Shown here one piece after another: positions 7,068 to 14,127 of a stretch of 16,612 bases of DNA (its first letter is position 1; each line of letters begins with the position of its first letter). Origin of the DNA: Clostridia bacterium (GTDB lineage: Bacteria > Bacillota > Clostridia > Oscillospirales > CAG-272). The notes under the pieces were generated by a model, which saw only the letters and a list, made by a program, of their open reading frames with translations, was not told where the DNA came from and ran no database searches. The stretch lies in assembly GCA_017452215.1 (NCBI GenBank), contig JAFTMU010000332.1, positions 1 to 16,612 on the forward strand, read 5' to 3'. A program made the translations under genes and the position numbers.

Positions 7068-8021
7068 TTAGTGCTTGAAGCGTTCGACCGCTTCGTTTGT
7101 GATCTCGTCAAAGGAACGCAGCGAGCCGTTTTGCTCCATGTCGATCCACTGCACGTAGTCCTTCGCACGAAACCAGGTCAATTGCCGCTTGGCATAGCGG
7201 CGAGTTGCTTGCTTTAAGCGTTCCTTTGCTTCATCCAGGGATTCCTCCCCGTGTAAAAAGCCCAAAAGCTCCTTATATCCGATCGCCTGCGCCGCCGTAC
7301 CGTTGGCGGCAAACACGCCGTCCTGTTCCAGTGCAAGCGTTTCCTCTGCAAGTCCGTTTGCGATCATTTCCTCCACACGTCGGTCGATGCGGTCGTATAA
7401 GAGGGAGCGATCACCGTACCAAAGCCCCAGCACCGTGGCATCATATGGGGACACCAGCTGCATGGAGCGGCGGTCGGATTCGCTTTTTGTGACCCCTGTG
7501 CTCTCGTAGATCTCCAAGGCACGAACCACACGCTTGACGTTGTTTTCGTGGATCGCCTCGGCGCTTTCGGGGTCCACCGCCTGCAAGCGCTGATGCAGGG
7601 CGTGAGCGCCGTGAAGCTCGGCATAAGTAAACAGACTCTCTCGCAGAGCGGGATCGCTGTGGGTCTCCTCAAAGCCGCCCCGCAAAAGGGCGTCAAGATA
7701 CAGACCTGTCCCGCCGCAAACGATGGGAAGCTTGCCCCGCTGTGCGATATCACGGATCACCTTTTGGGCGATTTCAACGTATTGCGCAACGGAAAAGGGC
7801 TCCCTCGCCTCGGCAATATCGATCATATGGTGGGCGATTCCGCACTTTTCCTCCTCGGTCGGCTTTGCCGTGCCGATATCCATGCGGCGATACACCTGCA
7901 TAGAATCGCAGGACACCACCACGCCGCCGAAAGCTTGCGCCAAACGGACGGCAAGAGAGGTCTTTCCGCTTGCCGTTGCGCCCACGACGGCAAGAAGTCG
8001 GATCTTGTTTTCGGCTGTCAT
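7068..8021 (-). CDS. miaA: tRNA dimethylallyltransferase MiaA
   Basis: 317-residue MiaA. It transfers a dimethylallyl group from DMAPP to N6 of A37 in tRNAs that read codons starting with U, the first step of ms2i6A synthesis. The P-loop GATASGKTS is at 14-22, followed by the family motif SCDSMQVYRRMDIGTAKP at 37-54, HHMID, VCGGTGLYLDALL, RVVRALEIYE and the C-terminal AIGYKE and TRRYAKRQLTWFR motifs. I place the start at ATG 8021, preceded by AAAAGGAGGA; the longer open frame upstream includes the promoter itself. First gene of the operon running through ylmH. Confidence 0.97.
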   Translation of the reverse strand: MTAENKIRLLAVVGATASGKTSLAVRLAQAFGGVVVSCDSMQVYRRMDIGTAKPTEEEKCGIAHHMIDIAEAREPFSVAQYVEIAQKVIRDIAQRGKLPIVCGGTGLYLDALLRGGFEETHSDPALRESLFTYAELHGAHALHQRLQAVDPESAEAIHENNVKRVVRALEIYESTGVTKSESDRRSMQLVSPYDATVLGLWYGDRSLLYDRIDRRVEEMIANGLAEETLALEQDGVFAANGTAAQAIGYKELLGFLHGEESLDEAKERLKQATRRYAKRQLTWFRAKDYVQWIDMEQNGSLRSFDEITNEAVERFKH

Positions 8022-8055
8022 TGCCGTCCTCCTTTTATTTGTAAGATATATAATA

Positions 8056-8084
8056 ATTATACTATACCCTTTTCGGTTTGTCAA
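8056..8084 (-). promoter_or_regulatory. Consensus sigma-A promoter for the miaA-sepF operon
   Basis: On the minus strand TTGACA (8084-8079) and TATAAT (8061-8056) are separated by exactly 17 nt, both hexamers at full consensus. Transcription would start near 8049, about 28 nt before the miaA ATG. Confidence 0.9.
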
Positions 8085-8105
8085 GCGAAACACAGAGGTG
8101 CAGAA

Positions 8106-8149
8106 AGAAAAATAGCAACACACCCGAAAAAATAACAAGCGTGTTGCCA
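8106..8149 (-). terminator. Terminator after the Xre-family gene
   Basis: On the minus strand GCAACAC (8147-8141) pairs with GTGTTGC (8121-8115), then a tatttttcttt tract follows. It lies just past the stop of the Xre gene (8156) and upstream of the miaA promoter, separating the two units. Confidence 0.75.
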
Positions 8150-8155
8150 ACTCTT

Positions 8156-8422
8156 TTATGAGTATTTTTTCAACAATTTCTTGACCTCTTTGAGCAGTTC
8201 GACGTCCTTGGCGCCGAGAGATTCGTATTCATCAAGATCCAACAGGTAGCGAGGATCTAATTTCAAAATCTGGCAGATGCGGCGCAATTGCTCCATACTT
8301 GGCTCCTGCACCCCACGCTCGATCTTAGAGTAATTGGATTGGTTCATGGGAATCATAGAAGCCATATCTCGTTGGGATAAATCCATATCTTCCCTTTTAT
8401 TGCGAATCTTTTCACCGATCAT
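8156..8422 (-). CDS. Small Xre-family helix-turn-helix regulator
   Basis: 88-residue protein that is almost entirely one Cro/C1-type HTH domain (about 2-62: IGEKIRNKREDMDLSQRDMA, then NQSNYSKIERG and PSMEQLRRICQILKLDPRYLL), plus a charged C-terminal helix ending in LLKEVKKLLKKYS. I chose the ATG at 8422, which follows GGGAGGTGG; an upstream ATG at 8476 would put the promoter -10 and operator repeats inside the gene. It is divergent from the zinc-ribbon membrane gene and probably regulates that gene and itself through the inverted repeat at 8454-8487. Phage origin is possible for such regulators, but no phage genes are nearby. Confidence 0.88.
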   Translation of the reverse strand: MIGEKIRNKREDMDLSQRDMASMIPMNQSNYSKIERGVQEPSMEQLRRICQILKLDPRYLLDLDEYESLGAKDVELLKEVKKLLKKYS

Positions 8423-8444
8423 TTCTTCCACCTCCCACAAAAAT

Positions 8445-8450
8445 ATTATA
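8445..8450 (-). promoter_or_regulatory. -10 element for the Xre-family gene
   Basis: A full TATAAT lies on the minus strand about 23 nt before the ATG at 8422. The -35 is less clear: TTGTCA at 8476-8471 gives a long 20-nt spacing and GTCAAT at 8474-8469 gives 18. It lies right beside the left arm of the operator-like repeat. Confidence 0.55.
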
Positions 8451-8453
8451 ACA

Positions 8454-8487
8454 TTTTTAACTAAACATATTGACAATTAGTTAAAAA
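8454..8487. promoter_or_regulatory. Perfect 11-bp inverted repeat, likely operator for the Xre regulator
   Basis: TTTTTAACTAA (8454-8464) and TTAGTTAAAAA (8477-8487) are perfect inverted copies 12 nt apart. The repeat covers the -35 and spacer of the plus promoter and adjoins the -10 of the minus promoter. A third half-site TTTTTAACT occurs at 8514-8522, in the leader of the plus transcript. This placement fits a repressor site controlling both genes. Confidence 0.65.
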
Positions 8488-8498
8488 TAACTTATAAT
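8470..8498 (+). promoter_or_regulatory. Consensus sigma-A promoter for the zinc-ribbon gene
   Basis: TTGACA (8470-8475) and TATAAT (8493-8498) with exactly 17 nt between them, both at full consensus. Transcription would start near 8505, about 44 nt before the ATG. The operator-like inverted repeat overlaps it, so the promoter is probably strong but repressed. Confidence 0.9.
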
Positions 8499-8548
8499 AT
8501 CTACATGAGTTGTTTTTTAACTCAAATAAAGAAAAAGAGGTAAAATTT

Positions 8549-8848
8549 ATGTTTTGTCCAAAATGCGGTCAAGAGGTACATGACGAGGCGATTGTGTGCG
8601 TTCACTGCGGTTGCTCACTGAAAAAAAGCAATATTGCAGAAGATGATGCTCCCAACACAGGATTTACTGTTTTAGGTGCTTTCTTCCCGTTGGTGGGCTT
8701 TATCCTGTATCTGGTCTACCACTCCTCCTCGCCCCAAAAAGCGAAGTCTGCCGGTAAAGGCGCTTTGATCGGCTTGATCATCAGTGTCGTCCTCGGTTGT
8801 CTGTGGGGCGGTTTGGTAGGCACCATGATGGCTTCTCTGTACTACTGA
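8549..8848 (+). CDS. Zinc-ribbon membrane protein
   Basis: 99-residue protein. Cysteines at 3, 6, 17 and 20 (CPKC and CVHC) form a zinc ribbon of the zf-ribbon_3 type. A short linker leads to a hydrophobic segment (about 39-57), a short basic loop (QKAKSAGKG) and a Gly-rich hydrophobic segment (about 71-97). The predicted form is a small two-pass membrane protein with a cytoplasmic zinc finger. Its function is unknown. The ATG at 8549 is preceded by AAGAGG about 9 nt upstream; an earlier in-frame ATT/ATG-like start at 8510 is less likely. It is expressed from its own promoter at 8470-8498, facing the Xre regulator, and ends at the hairpin 8864-8893. Confidence 0.85.
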   Translation: MFCPKCGQEVHDEAIVCVHCGCSLKKSNIAEDDAPNTGFTVLGAFFPLVGFILYLVYHSSSPQKAKSAGKGALIGLIISVVLGCLWGGLVGTMMASLYY

Positions 8849-8863
8849 TCTCCAAATTTGAAA

Positions 8864-8910
8864 GAGCACGACTGCCCTTGGACAGTCGTGCTCCCTTTAT
8901 CTATTTTTTG
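8864..8910. terminator. Bidirectional terminator between zinc-ribbon gene and gtrA
   Basis: GAGCACGACTG (8864-8874) and CAGTCGTGCTC (8883-8893) form an 11-bp stem with an 8-nt loop. Plus-strand sequence after it is ccctttatctatttttt, and minus-strand sequence is tttcaaattt. It serves the converging genes ending at 8848 and 8897. Confidence 0.85.
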
Positions 8911-9415
8911 TCTTGAACACGAAAAGCTTGCTGATGATATAATTGCAAACGATGACAACTGCGGCAGCGATCAGCTTTGAGCCGATTTCGCACAGGTTCC
9001 ACCGGGCGCCCAAAAGCGGCACGGCGGTCAGGACGGGAATTCCCCAGCTCAACAGCAAGGTCAATCCCAACGTGATGACATAATCCAAGCCCAGGGTGAG
9101 CAATCTGCCTCCCGCAAACACGGAGAGCTGCTTTATCACGGGGATCTGCTTGTCCGCCTCGGTGAACACCCAACGACGGTTGGTAAAAAAGGCAAACAGT
9201 ACGGCAGCGGTCCATTGGATCGCCTGCGCTGCCGTATACAGGGCGAAATATCTGCCCCCCGTCACCTCGGTGACGGGGATATCAAATACAGCTCGCCCGC
9301 CAAGCAGGATCACGTAATAAACGCCCCAGCCCACAAAAGTGGTCAAAATTCCGAACACCAAATACATGGAAAGCTCCTTATGGCGTCCGAAAAGCGATTT
9401 GAGCTTTCTTATCAT
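8897..9415 (-). CDS. GtrA family membrane protein
   Basis: 172-residue four-helix membrane protein of the GtrA/DPMS1 family (PF04138), usually tied to translocation of lipid-linked sugars or teichoic-acid decoration. Hydrophobic segments lie at about 16-40, 57-77, 95-122 and 147-167. Family-typical sequences are YLVFGILTTFVGWGVYY near the start, AVLFAFFTNRRWVF in the middle and NYIISKLFVFK at the end. The ATG overlaps the cysS stop as ATGA, so it is coupled to cysS, an odd partner for a sugar-lipid protein. No glycosyltransferase lies beside it, so the substrate cannot be guessed. Confidence 0.9.
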   Translation of the reverse strand: MIRKLKSLFGRHKELSMYLVFGILTTFVGWGVYYVILLGGRAVFDIPVTEVTGGRYFALYTAAQAIQWTAAVLFAFFTNRRWVFTEADKQIPVIKQLSVFAGGRLLTLGLDYVITLGLTLLLSWGIPVLTAVPLLGARWNLCEIGSKLIAAAVVIVCNYIISKLFVFKTKNR

Positions 9416-10845
9416 GCGTTTGCCTCAATTCGCCAGGTGGTCCCCTCTTTGGTATCCACGAGGGTCACGCCTTTCTCAGCAAGATAGGCACGAATTCGGT
9501 CTGCCTCGGCATAGTTCTTTGCCGCCTTGGCTTCCCGACGGGCAACGATCAGCTCCTCAATCTCTTTGACAAGGGGATCATCGCTTGATGCCTTTTCCTC
9601 TTCCTTTTGGGCGTTCTTTTTCTCGGCGTTCTCGATCAGGTTCAAGCAAAGGACACGGTCAAAGTCGGCAAGCAGTGCCAGCTTGGTAGCATCATTGGTC
9701 TTTGCTTTGAGCACATCGTAGATAGCGGTCACTGCCAAGGAGGTGTTAAGGTCGTTATCCAACACACGCATAAACGCCGCCTTTTGTTCGTCAAATGCGG
9801 TCTGATCGATCTCTCCCTCTGCTTTGAGGGATGCGATGCGGGCGATGAGCTTATCATACGCCAAGCGGGCGTTATCCATGTTCTCCCAAGAGAACACCAA
9901 GGACTTGCGGTAGTGGGATTGCAGGCAGAAGAAGCGGTAGACCATGGGATCGTAGCCCTTTTCGGTCAAAAGGGATACGGTTAAAAACTCGCCCTTGGAT
10001 TTGCTCATCTTGCCCGAATTGGTATTCAGATGCAGGACGTGGAACCAATAATTGCACCACTTGTGTCCCAAGAACGCCTCGGATTGAGCGATCTCGTTGG
10101 TATGGTGGGGGAAGGCGTTATCGATGCCACCGCAGTGAATATCGAGATGCTCGCCCAAGTGCTTCATGCTGATGCAGGAGCACTCGATGTGCCAGCCGGG
10201 GTAACCAACTCCCCAAGGGCTGTTCCATTTGAGCTCCTGATCGTCAAACTTGGATTTGGTGAACCAGAGCACGAAATCCGCCTTGTTCCGCTTATTGGAA
10301 TCTGCCTCGACGCCGTCACGGACACCTACTGCCAGATCCTCCTCCTCAAAGTTGTGGAACACGTAGTATTGGCGGAGCTTGGAGGTATCGAAATAGATGT
10401 TGCCGCCTGCCTCGTAGGCATAGCCCTTTTCCATCAGGGACTCAATGACACGGATAAACTCATCAATGCAGGAGGTTGCAGGCTCCACCACCTCGGGGCG
10501 GCGGATGTTGAGCGCCTTGCAATCCTCGAAGAATTTATCGGTATAGAACTGTGCGATCTCCATGACCGTCTTTTTTTCTCTCTTTGCGCCCTTGAGCATC
10601 TTATCCTCGCCCGTATCGGCATCGGAGGTGAGGTGTCCCACGTCGGTGATGTTCATAACACGGGTCACGTCGTAGCCCGTGTAGCGCAAATAGCGGTCCA
10701 GAATATCCTCCATGATATAGGTACGCAGATTGCCGATGTGAGCAAAGTGGTACACGGTGGGGCCGCAGGTATACATGCTGACCTTGCCTGCCTCGTGGGG
10801 GATGAATTCTTCCTTGGTTCTGGTAAGTGAATTATACAGTTGCAT
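9412..10845 (-). CDS. cysS: Cysteinyl-tRNA synthetase
   Basis: 477-residue class I synthetase that charges tRNA-Cys. The HIGH motif appears as FAHIGN (34-39) and the KMSKS loop as KMSKSKG. The zinc-binding cysteine is C27 in YTCGPTVY, with the later ligands in the HIECSC and FPHHTNE segments. The usual HGGG sequence reads HCGGIDNAFPHHTNE, a variant I associate with some Clostridia. Length is normal. Start ATG at 10845 with AAAAGGAG that overlaps the stop codon of the flavin reductase-like gene, 5 nt apart. No T-box leader precedes the operon, so tRNA-dependent control is not indicated. Confidence 0.97.
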   Translation of the reverse strand: MQLYNSLTRTKEEFIPHEAGKVSMYTCGPTVYHFAHIGNLRTYIMEDILDRYLRYTGYDVTRVMNITDVGHLTSDADTGEDKMLKGAKREKKTVMEIAQFYTDKFFEDCKALNIRRPEVVEPATSCIDEFIRVIESLMEKGYAYEAGGNIYFDTSKLRQYYVFHNFEEEDLAVGVRDGVEADSNKRNKADFVLWFTKSKFDDQELKWNSPWGVGYPGWHIECSCISMKHLGEHLDIHCGGIDNAFPHHTNEIAQSEAFLGHKWCNYWFHVLHLNTNSGKMSKSKGEFLTVSLLTEKGYDPMVYRFFCLQSHYRKSLVFSWENMDNARLAYDKLIARIASLKAEGEIDQTAFDEQKAAFMRVLDNDLNTSLAVTAIYDVLKAKTNDATKLALLADFDRVLCLNLIENAEKKNAQKEEEKASSDDPLVKEIEELIVARREAKAAKNYAEADRIRAYLAEKGVTLVDTKEGTTWRIEANA

Positions 10846-10850
10846 GATTG

Positions 10851-11435
10851 TTATCTCCTTTTAGCGCTCGGCTTTTTCTTTTTTGCCACGGAATAGCCAA
10901 AGCTACCCAGCTTTTTGCCAAGCTCGAAATAATCGCCGTGAGCGTAAGCCACCAGATCCGCCTTCTCCAAGCGGAGCTTGCCGTCCTTGCCGATGAGCCC
11001 CTCCTCAACGTCGATCGCCACGATATCGGCAAGGAACATATCGTGGGAGCCCAGGGAAATGATATCCGTTACCCGACATTCTAAGGTAAGGGGACTGTCC
11101 GCAAGAATGGGGCAAGAAATCTCGCTTGTCGCCGCCTTTGTCAGCTTACATCGCTCAAATTTATCCACCTTTTTGCCTGTGTATACGCCACAGGAATCTG
11201 CCGCACGGACAAGGGATGCGGTGGTCAGGTTGATGGCGAACTCGCCGCTCTCCTTGATCATTTGATAGGAGTGCCTTGAAGGGCGCACCGAGATATAGGT
11301 TTTTGGCGGAACGGTGTTTGTAATTCCCGTCCAAGCCACGGTAAAGACGTTATCCTTGCCCCCGTGGGAGCAGGTGACCATCGTTGGCGGCACGGGGGAA
11401 AGCAATGCCCCGCCCTTCCATTTGACCTTTGCCAT
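10851..11435 (-). CDS. Flavin reductase-like domain protein
   Basis: 194-residue protein of the flavin reductase-like / DIM6-NTAB family (PF01613), which binds FMN in a split beta-barrel and may reduce flavin or form part of an oxidoreductase. Visible family features are GALLSPVPPTMVTC near the start, VAWTGITNTVPPKTYISVRPSRHS (about 33-56), ESGEFAINLTTASLVRAADSCG (62-83) and LGSHDMFLADIVAIDVEEGL. The C-terminus is very basic (KKKKPSAKRR). ATG at 11435 with AAAGGAG 6 nt upstream. First gene of the operon with cysS and gtrA; the linkage to cysS is unexplained. Confidence 0.88.
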   Translation of the reverse strand: MAKVKWKGGALLSPVPPTMVTCSHGGKDNVFTVAWTGITNTVPPKTYISVRPSRHSYQMIKESGEFAINLTTASLVRAADSCGVYTGKKVDKFERCKLTKAATSEISCPILADSPLTLECRVTDIISLGSHDMFLADIVAIDVEEGLIGKDGKLRLEKADLVAYAHGDYFELGKKLGSFGYSVAKKKKPSAKRR

Positions 11436-11469
11436 ATTGCGCTCCTTTCTCCTTTGATCTCAGAGTATC

Positions 11470-11498
11470 ATTATAGCATATTCCTGAACGCTTGTCAA
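11470..11498 (-). promoter_or_regulatory. Consensus sigma-A promoter for flavin reductase-cysS-gtrA
   Basis: Minus-strand TTGACA (11498-11493) and TATAAT (11475-11470) at full consensus with exactly 17 nt between them. Transcription would start near 11463, leaving a leader of under 30 nt, too short for a riboswitch or T-box. Confidence 0.9.
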
Positions 11499-11544
11499 TA
11501 TTTAGTTTGTCCTTTTGCGACTTTTTCAGCACCAACGCATTCCC

Positions 11545-11582
11545 AAAAGAAAGGAGAGCCGACGCATTGACGCCGACTCCCC
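11545..11582 (-). terminator. Terminator of the phosphatase/BY-kinase module
   Basis: On the minus strand a 13-bp stem with several G-U pairs (11582-11570 with 11565-11553, 4-nt loop) is followed by tttctttt (11552-11545). It begins about 12 nt after the kinase stop and ends the three-gene unit. Confidence 0.75.
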
Positions 11583-11593
11583 GAGTCCTGATT

Positions 11594-12460
11594 TTATTGA
11601 TTGTTTTTCTCGCCGGGAGTCTTCGTTTGGCGATTGGCGGGATTGGTACCCGTGGGTGCGCTTCCCGTAGGACGGCGCATGGGCTGTGCTGCCTTTTGTA
11701 CCCCCCCCGTCGAAGCGGGACGGGACGGCGACTGCGCCCCCGTGCGGAGAGCAACCTCACGACCGTGCTCATAGGAAGAATACGCCGAATAGTAAGAGTT
11801 TTCCGCTCTGATGCTTCTCTTTCGGTCCACTTGGTTAAGAACGACACCCAAGATCTTGCATCCGCTCTTTTCCAGCTGAGACTTGACGCCCTGCGCCGTA
11901 CGGTACTTGACGTGTCCGATATTGACCACGAGAACAGCACCGTCGCAAGCACCCGACATCACCGCCGCATCGATCACAAGACCGAGAGGCGGCGCATCTA
12001 CGATAATGTAATCGTAGGCGTCCCTTTGGGAATCCAAAAATTCCTTAAAGGCGGGGCTGCCCACAAGCTCCGTGGGATTGGGCGGATAAGGTCCTGAGAA
12101 TACGATATCAAAATTTTCAACGTCGGTTCCGTAAACGGCATTTTCTGCCTCCACTTGTCCCGAGAGAATCTGGCTCAAGCCGAACATACCTCTCTCCTTG
12201 TTATATCTGCTGACCATCACCGTTGTACGAAGATCGGCATCCACCAAAAGCACCTTCTTACCGGATTTGGCAAGATTGTGGCACAGATCAAAGGAGACCG
12301 AGGATTTTCCCTCGTGGGCGAAGCAGCTGGTGACGATGATCACCTTGACGTCCTTGCCCGAAAAAAGGATATTTGCCCGCAGTGTGTTGAACGCCTCACG
12401 GATGAAATAGTTGGAGGCGATCTGCTCGTCCACCTGCAGCTCTATGATTCTTTTGCTCAT
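11594..12460 (-). CDS. cpsD: BY-family tyrosine kinase (CpsD/CapB-like)
   Basis: 288-residue cytoplasmic bacterial tyrosine kinase that normally pairs with a Wzz-type activator and controls capsule or exopolysaccharide assembly. The Walker A is SCFAHEGKSS (45-54), where the usual PGEGKS reads AHEGKS; Lys52 and Ser53 are kept. Walker A' is LLVDADLR (71-78) and Walker B is YIIVDAPP (151-158). A tyrosine cluster (YYSAYSSY, 223-230) fits the autophosphorylation tail. After it come about 55 residues rich in Pro, Thr, Gln and Asn, an unusually long disordered end. The ATG overlaps the adaptor stop (ATGA). Last gene of the module. Confidence 0.93.
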   Translation of the reverse strand: MSKRIIELQVDEQIASNYFIREAFNTLRANILFSGKDVKVIIVTSCFAHEGKSSVSFDLCHNLAKSGKKVLLVDADLRTTVMVSRYNKERGMFGLSQILSGQVEAENAVYGTDVENFDIVFSGPYPPNPTELVGSPAFKEFLDSQRDAYDYIIVDAPPLGLVIDAAVMSGACDGAVLVVNIGHVKYRTAQGVKSQLEKSGCKILGVVLNQVDRKRSIRAENSYYSAYSSYEHGREVALRTGAQSPSRPASTGGVQKAAQPMRRPTGSAPTGTNPANRQTKTPGEKNNQ

Positions 12461-13251
12461 ACGTTCCTCCCGTTACTGTTGGTATTTACACCCTTTCTCG
12501 TTCCCTCAGAGTAGCCGTAATAGCCCCCTCTGCGGCCCCGTCGGGTGGCATCCTGGCGGTTGGGAATCACGCCAAGCATGCTGACGCCGAGATATTTTTC
12601 TACGTCCTCGGCGGTATTGATCTTATCGTCCATCAAATACAGAACGAAGTACACACCGTACACTGCCAGAGCGCACACAAAGGCAATGAGGGCGATTTGC
12701 AAAATGGAAACACGGTTGGAGGGCACGATGGGCTCCTCTGCCTCGTCCCAAACGGTGACAAGATCCTTTGCATCCTCGTCGGGGCCGTTATGTTTTGCAT
12801 TGAGTCGGTCGCAGAACACGTCCACCAAGGAATTGACGATCTTTTGCGCACTCTGCGGTGATGCCGACGTGACCGATACGTACATGACACGGGTGTTGGT
12901 CTGGTGAGAGATGCTGATCATGGACGCTAGCTTTGCGGGAGAAAGCGCTGCCAGGCTCTCCTTTTCGATGACCTCCTCAAGGACCCCTTGCGTGGTGATG
13001 AGCTGCTTATAGTCGTTGATCAGAGAAGTACCGATGGAAACGTCCGAGGTCGCCACGCCCCCCGTACCGGGCATATTCATCGCCCAAACGGTGGCGGTAG
13101 CGGTATATTCGTCCTCGTGATTGCCGGTGATAAACAGATACACCACTGCAAAAACGACGACCAGCACTGCCAGCATCAGCCACCAGCAGCGCTTCAAAAT
13201 CAACCATAGGTCATTGACCCGAATTTCCACACCTGTCGTTTTTTCTTCCAT
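12457..13251 (-). CDS. cpsC: Wzz/CpsC-type chain-length regulator and BY-kinase activator
   Basis: 264-residue membrane protein with two transmembrane helices (about 22-43 and 186-208) flanking an extracytoplasmic domain, the arrangement of CpsC/CapA polysaccharide co-polymerases. The Pro-containing EAEEPIVPSNR motif stands just before TM2, as in Wzz proteins. The cytoplasmic tail (about 209-264: MDDKINTAEDVEKYLGVSML, then basic and Gly/Tyr-rich) is the expected kinase-activating end. A GAGGAAAGGA ribosome binding site precedes the ATG. It follows the PHP phosphatase by 42 nt and overlaps the kinase by 4 nt. Confidence 0.92.
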   Translation of the reverse strand: MEEKTTGVEIRVNDLWLILKRCWWLMLAVLVVVFAVVYLFITGNHEDEYTATATVWAMNMPGTGGVATSDVSIGTSLINDYKQLITTQGVLEEVIEKESLAALSPAKLASMISISHQTNTRVMYVSVTSASPQSAQKIVNSLVDVFCDRLNAKHNGPDEDAKDLVTVWDEAEEPIVPSNRVSILQIALIAFVCALAVYGVYFVLYLMDDKINTAEDVEKYLGVSMLGVIPNRQDATRRGRRGGYYGYSEGTRKGVNTNSNGRNV

Positions 13252-13293
13252 GTTTTTTCCTTTCCTCTTGTGATTTATCTCTTTTTTACGCCG

Positions 13294-14019
13294 TCAGATG
13301 GGCAGATCCTGCACGATCTGCCAGGCATTTTCCCACGTCAAGCGGCGGATCGTCCCCTCCGAGCAATGCTTTTGGAGATACTCCATGCACACACTCATTC
13401 TTGGGGGACGGGAATCCATGTTATGCGCATCGCTGCATATCAGGTGCACAAGCCCCAGACGCAAAAGCTTTTTCCATTGCATTTTGGCAAGCAAGCCCCA
13501 AGACCCCATGACGGAGGAAGCATTGATCTGCACCACGCCCCCGTCCTCCACAAAGGAGCGGATCCAATCAAACTTGGAGGAGAGACAGCGGTAACGCTCG
13601 GCGTGCGCCAGAATTGGCTGAAAGCCCATGCTGCGCAGCTGCTTCATGGCATTGCTCAATTCAAAAAAGTTGACCTTTTCGGGAAAATCCACCAGCACGT
13701 ATCGGCTCCCTGCCACCGTACGGCATTTCCCGTTCTCCAACGCTGTGATGCACCCGTGATGGTATCCCAGCTCGTGTCCCAGAAACAGACGCATATCGGG
13801 GTGATTTTTCGCCACGTAGTCCGACAGCAGCGCAAAGGAACGCTCGGATTTTGAAAAGGTGTCACCGAACAGATAGGGAGAATAATGGGGTGTCAGACAC
13901 AGAGCACGCACACCGTCCTCATACGCCGCCTCCAGCATGGCAAACATGATATCGGGCGTTTTGGCGCCGTCGTCCACGTTGCAGAGCATATGACAGTGCA
14001 TATCAAAAAGCGGTCTCAT
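13294..14019 (-). CDS. cpsB: PHP-domain tyrosine-protein phosphatase (CpsB/CapC family)
   Basis: 241-residue metal-dependent phosphatase that removes phosphate from the BY-kinase tyrosine cluster. PHP-type metal ligands are visible in order: DMHCH (6-10), VDDG (15-18), TPHY (43-46), GHE (81-83), LAHAERY (137-143) and SDAH (196-199). Length is normal for CpsB/YwqE. The GGGGAG ribosome binding site lies 5 nt before the ATG. It is first in the order phosphatase-adaptor-kinase, as in streptococcal cps loci, but here without any downstream glycosyltransferase. Confidence 0.95.
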   Translation of the reverse strand: MRPLFDMHCHMLCNVDDGAKTPDIMFAMLEAAYEDGVRALCLTPHYSPYLFGDTFSKSERSFALLSDYVAKNHPDMRLFLGHELGYHHGCITALENGKCRTVAGSRYVLVDFPEKVNFFELSNAMKQLRSMGFQPILAHAERYRCLSSKFDWIRSFVEDGGVVQINASSVMGSWGLLAKMQWKKLLRLGLVHLICSDAHNMDSRPPRMSVCMEYLQKHCSEGTIRRLTWENAWQIVQDLPI

Positions 14020-14067
14020 TTCGCTCCCCTACCTTCCAATCCAAAATCGGACATTTCATACCAAATT

Positions 14068-14096
14068 ATTATACCACAAAAAAGAAAGATTGTCTA
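14068..14096 (-). promoter_or_regulatory. Promoter of the phosphatase/BY-kinase module
   Basis: Minus-strand TAGACA (14096-14091) and TATAAT (14073-14068) with exactly 17 nt between them. Transcription would start near 14061, about 42 nt before the phosphatase ATG. Confidence 0.8.
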
Positions 14097-14108
14097 CATT
14101 CGCCGTGG

Positions 14109-14120
14109 ATTGTTAACAAT
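14109..14120. promoter_or_regulatory. 12-bp perfect palindrome in a divergent control region
   Basis: ATTGTTAACAAT is a perfect palindrome between the -35 of the minus promoter (14091-14096) and the -10 of the plus promoter (14128-14133). It could be a regulator binding site; no regulator can be assigned. Confidence 0.35.
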
Positions 14121-14127
14121 TGATTCA

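Noticed and set aside
8423..8476. Upstream ATG giving an 18-residue longer Xre protein
   Set aside because: It would place the regulator's own -10 and the operator repeat inside the coding region and has no ribosome binding site, whereas ATG 8422 follows GGGAGGTGG.
10030..10830. 266-codon plus-strand open frame opposite cysS
   Set aside because: It is antisense to a complete, motif-rich cysS, and its translation is low-complexity Val/Leu/Gly-rich without a ribosome binding site.
11436..11470. T-box or riboswitch leader for cysS
   Set aside because: The leader from the consensus promoter to the first ATG is under 30 nt, and no T-box or specifier loop sequence is present; the space between the two genes is only 5 nt.
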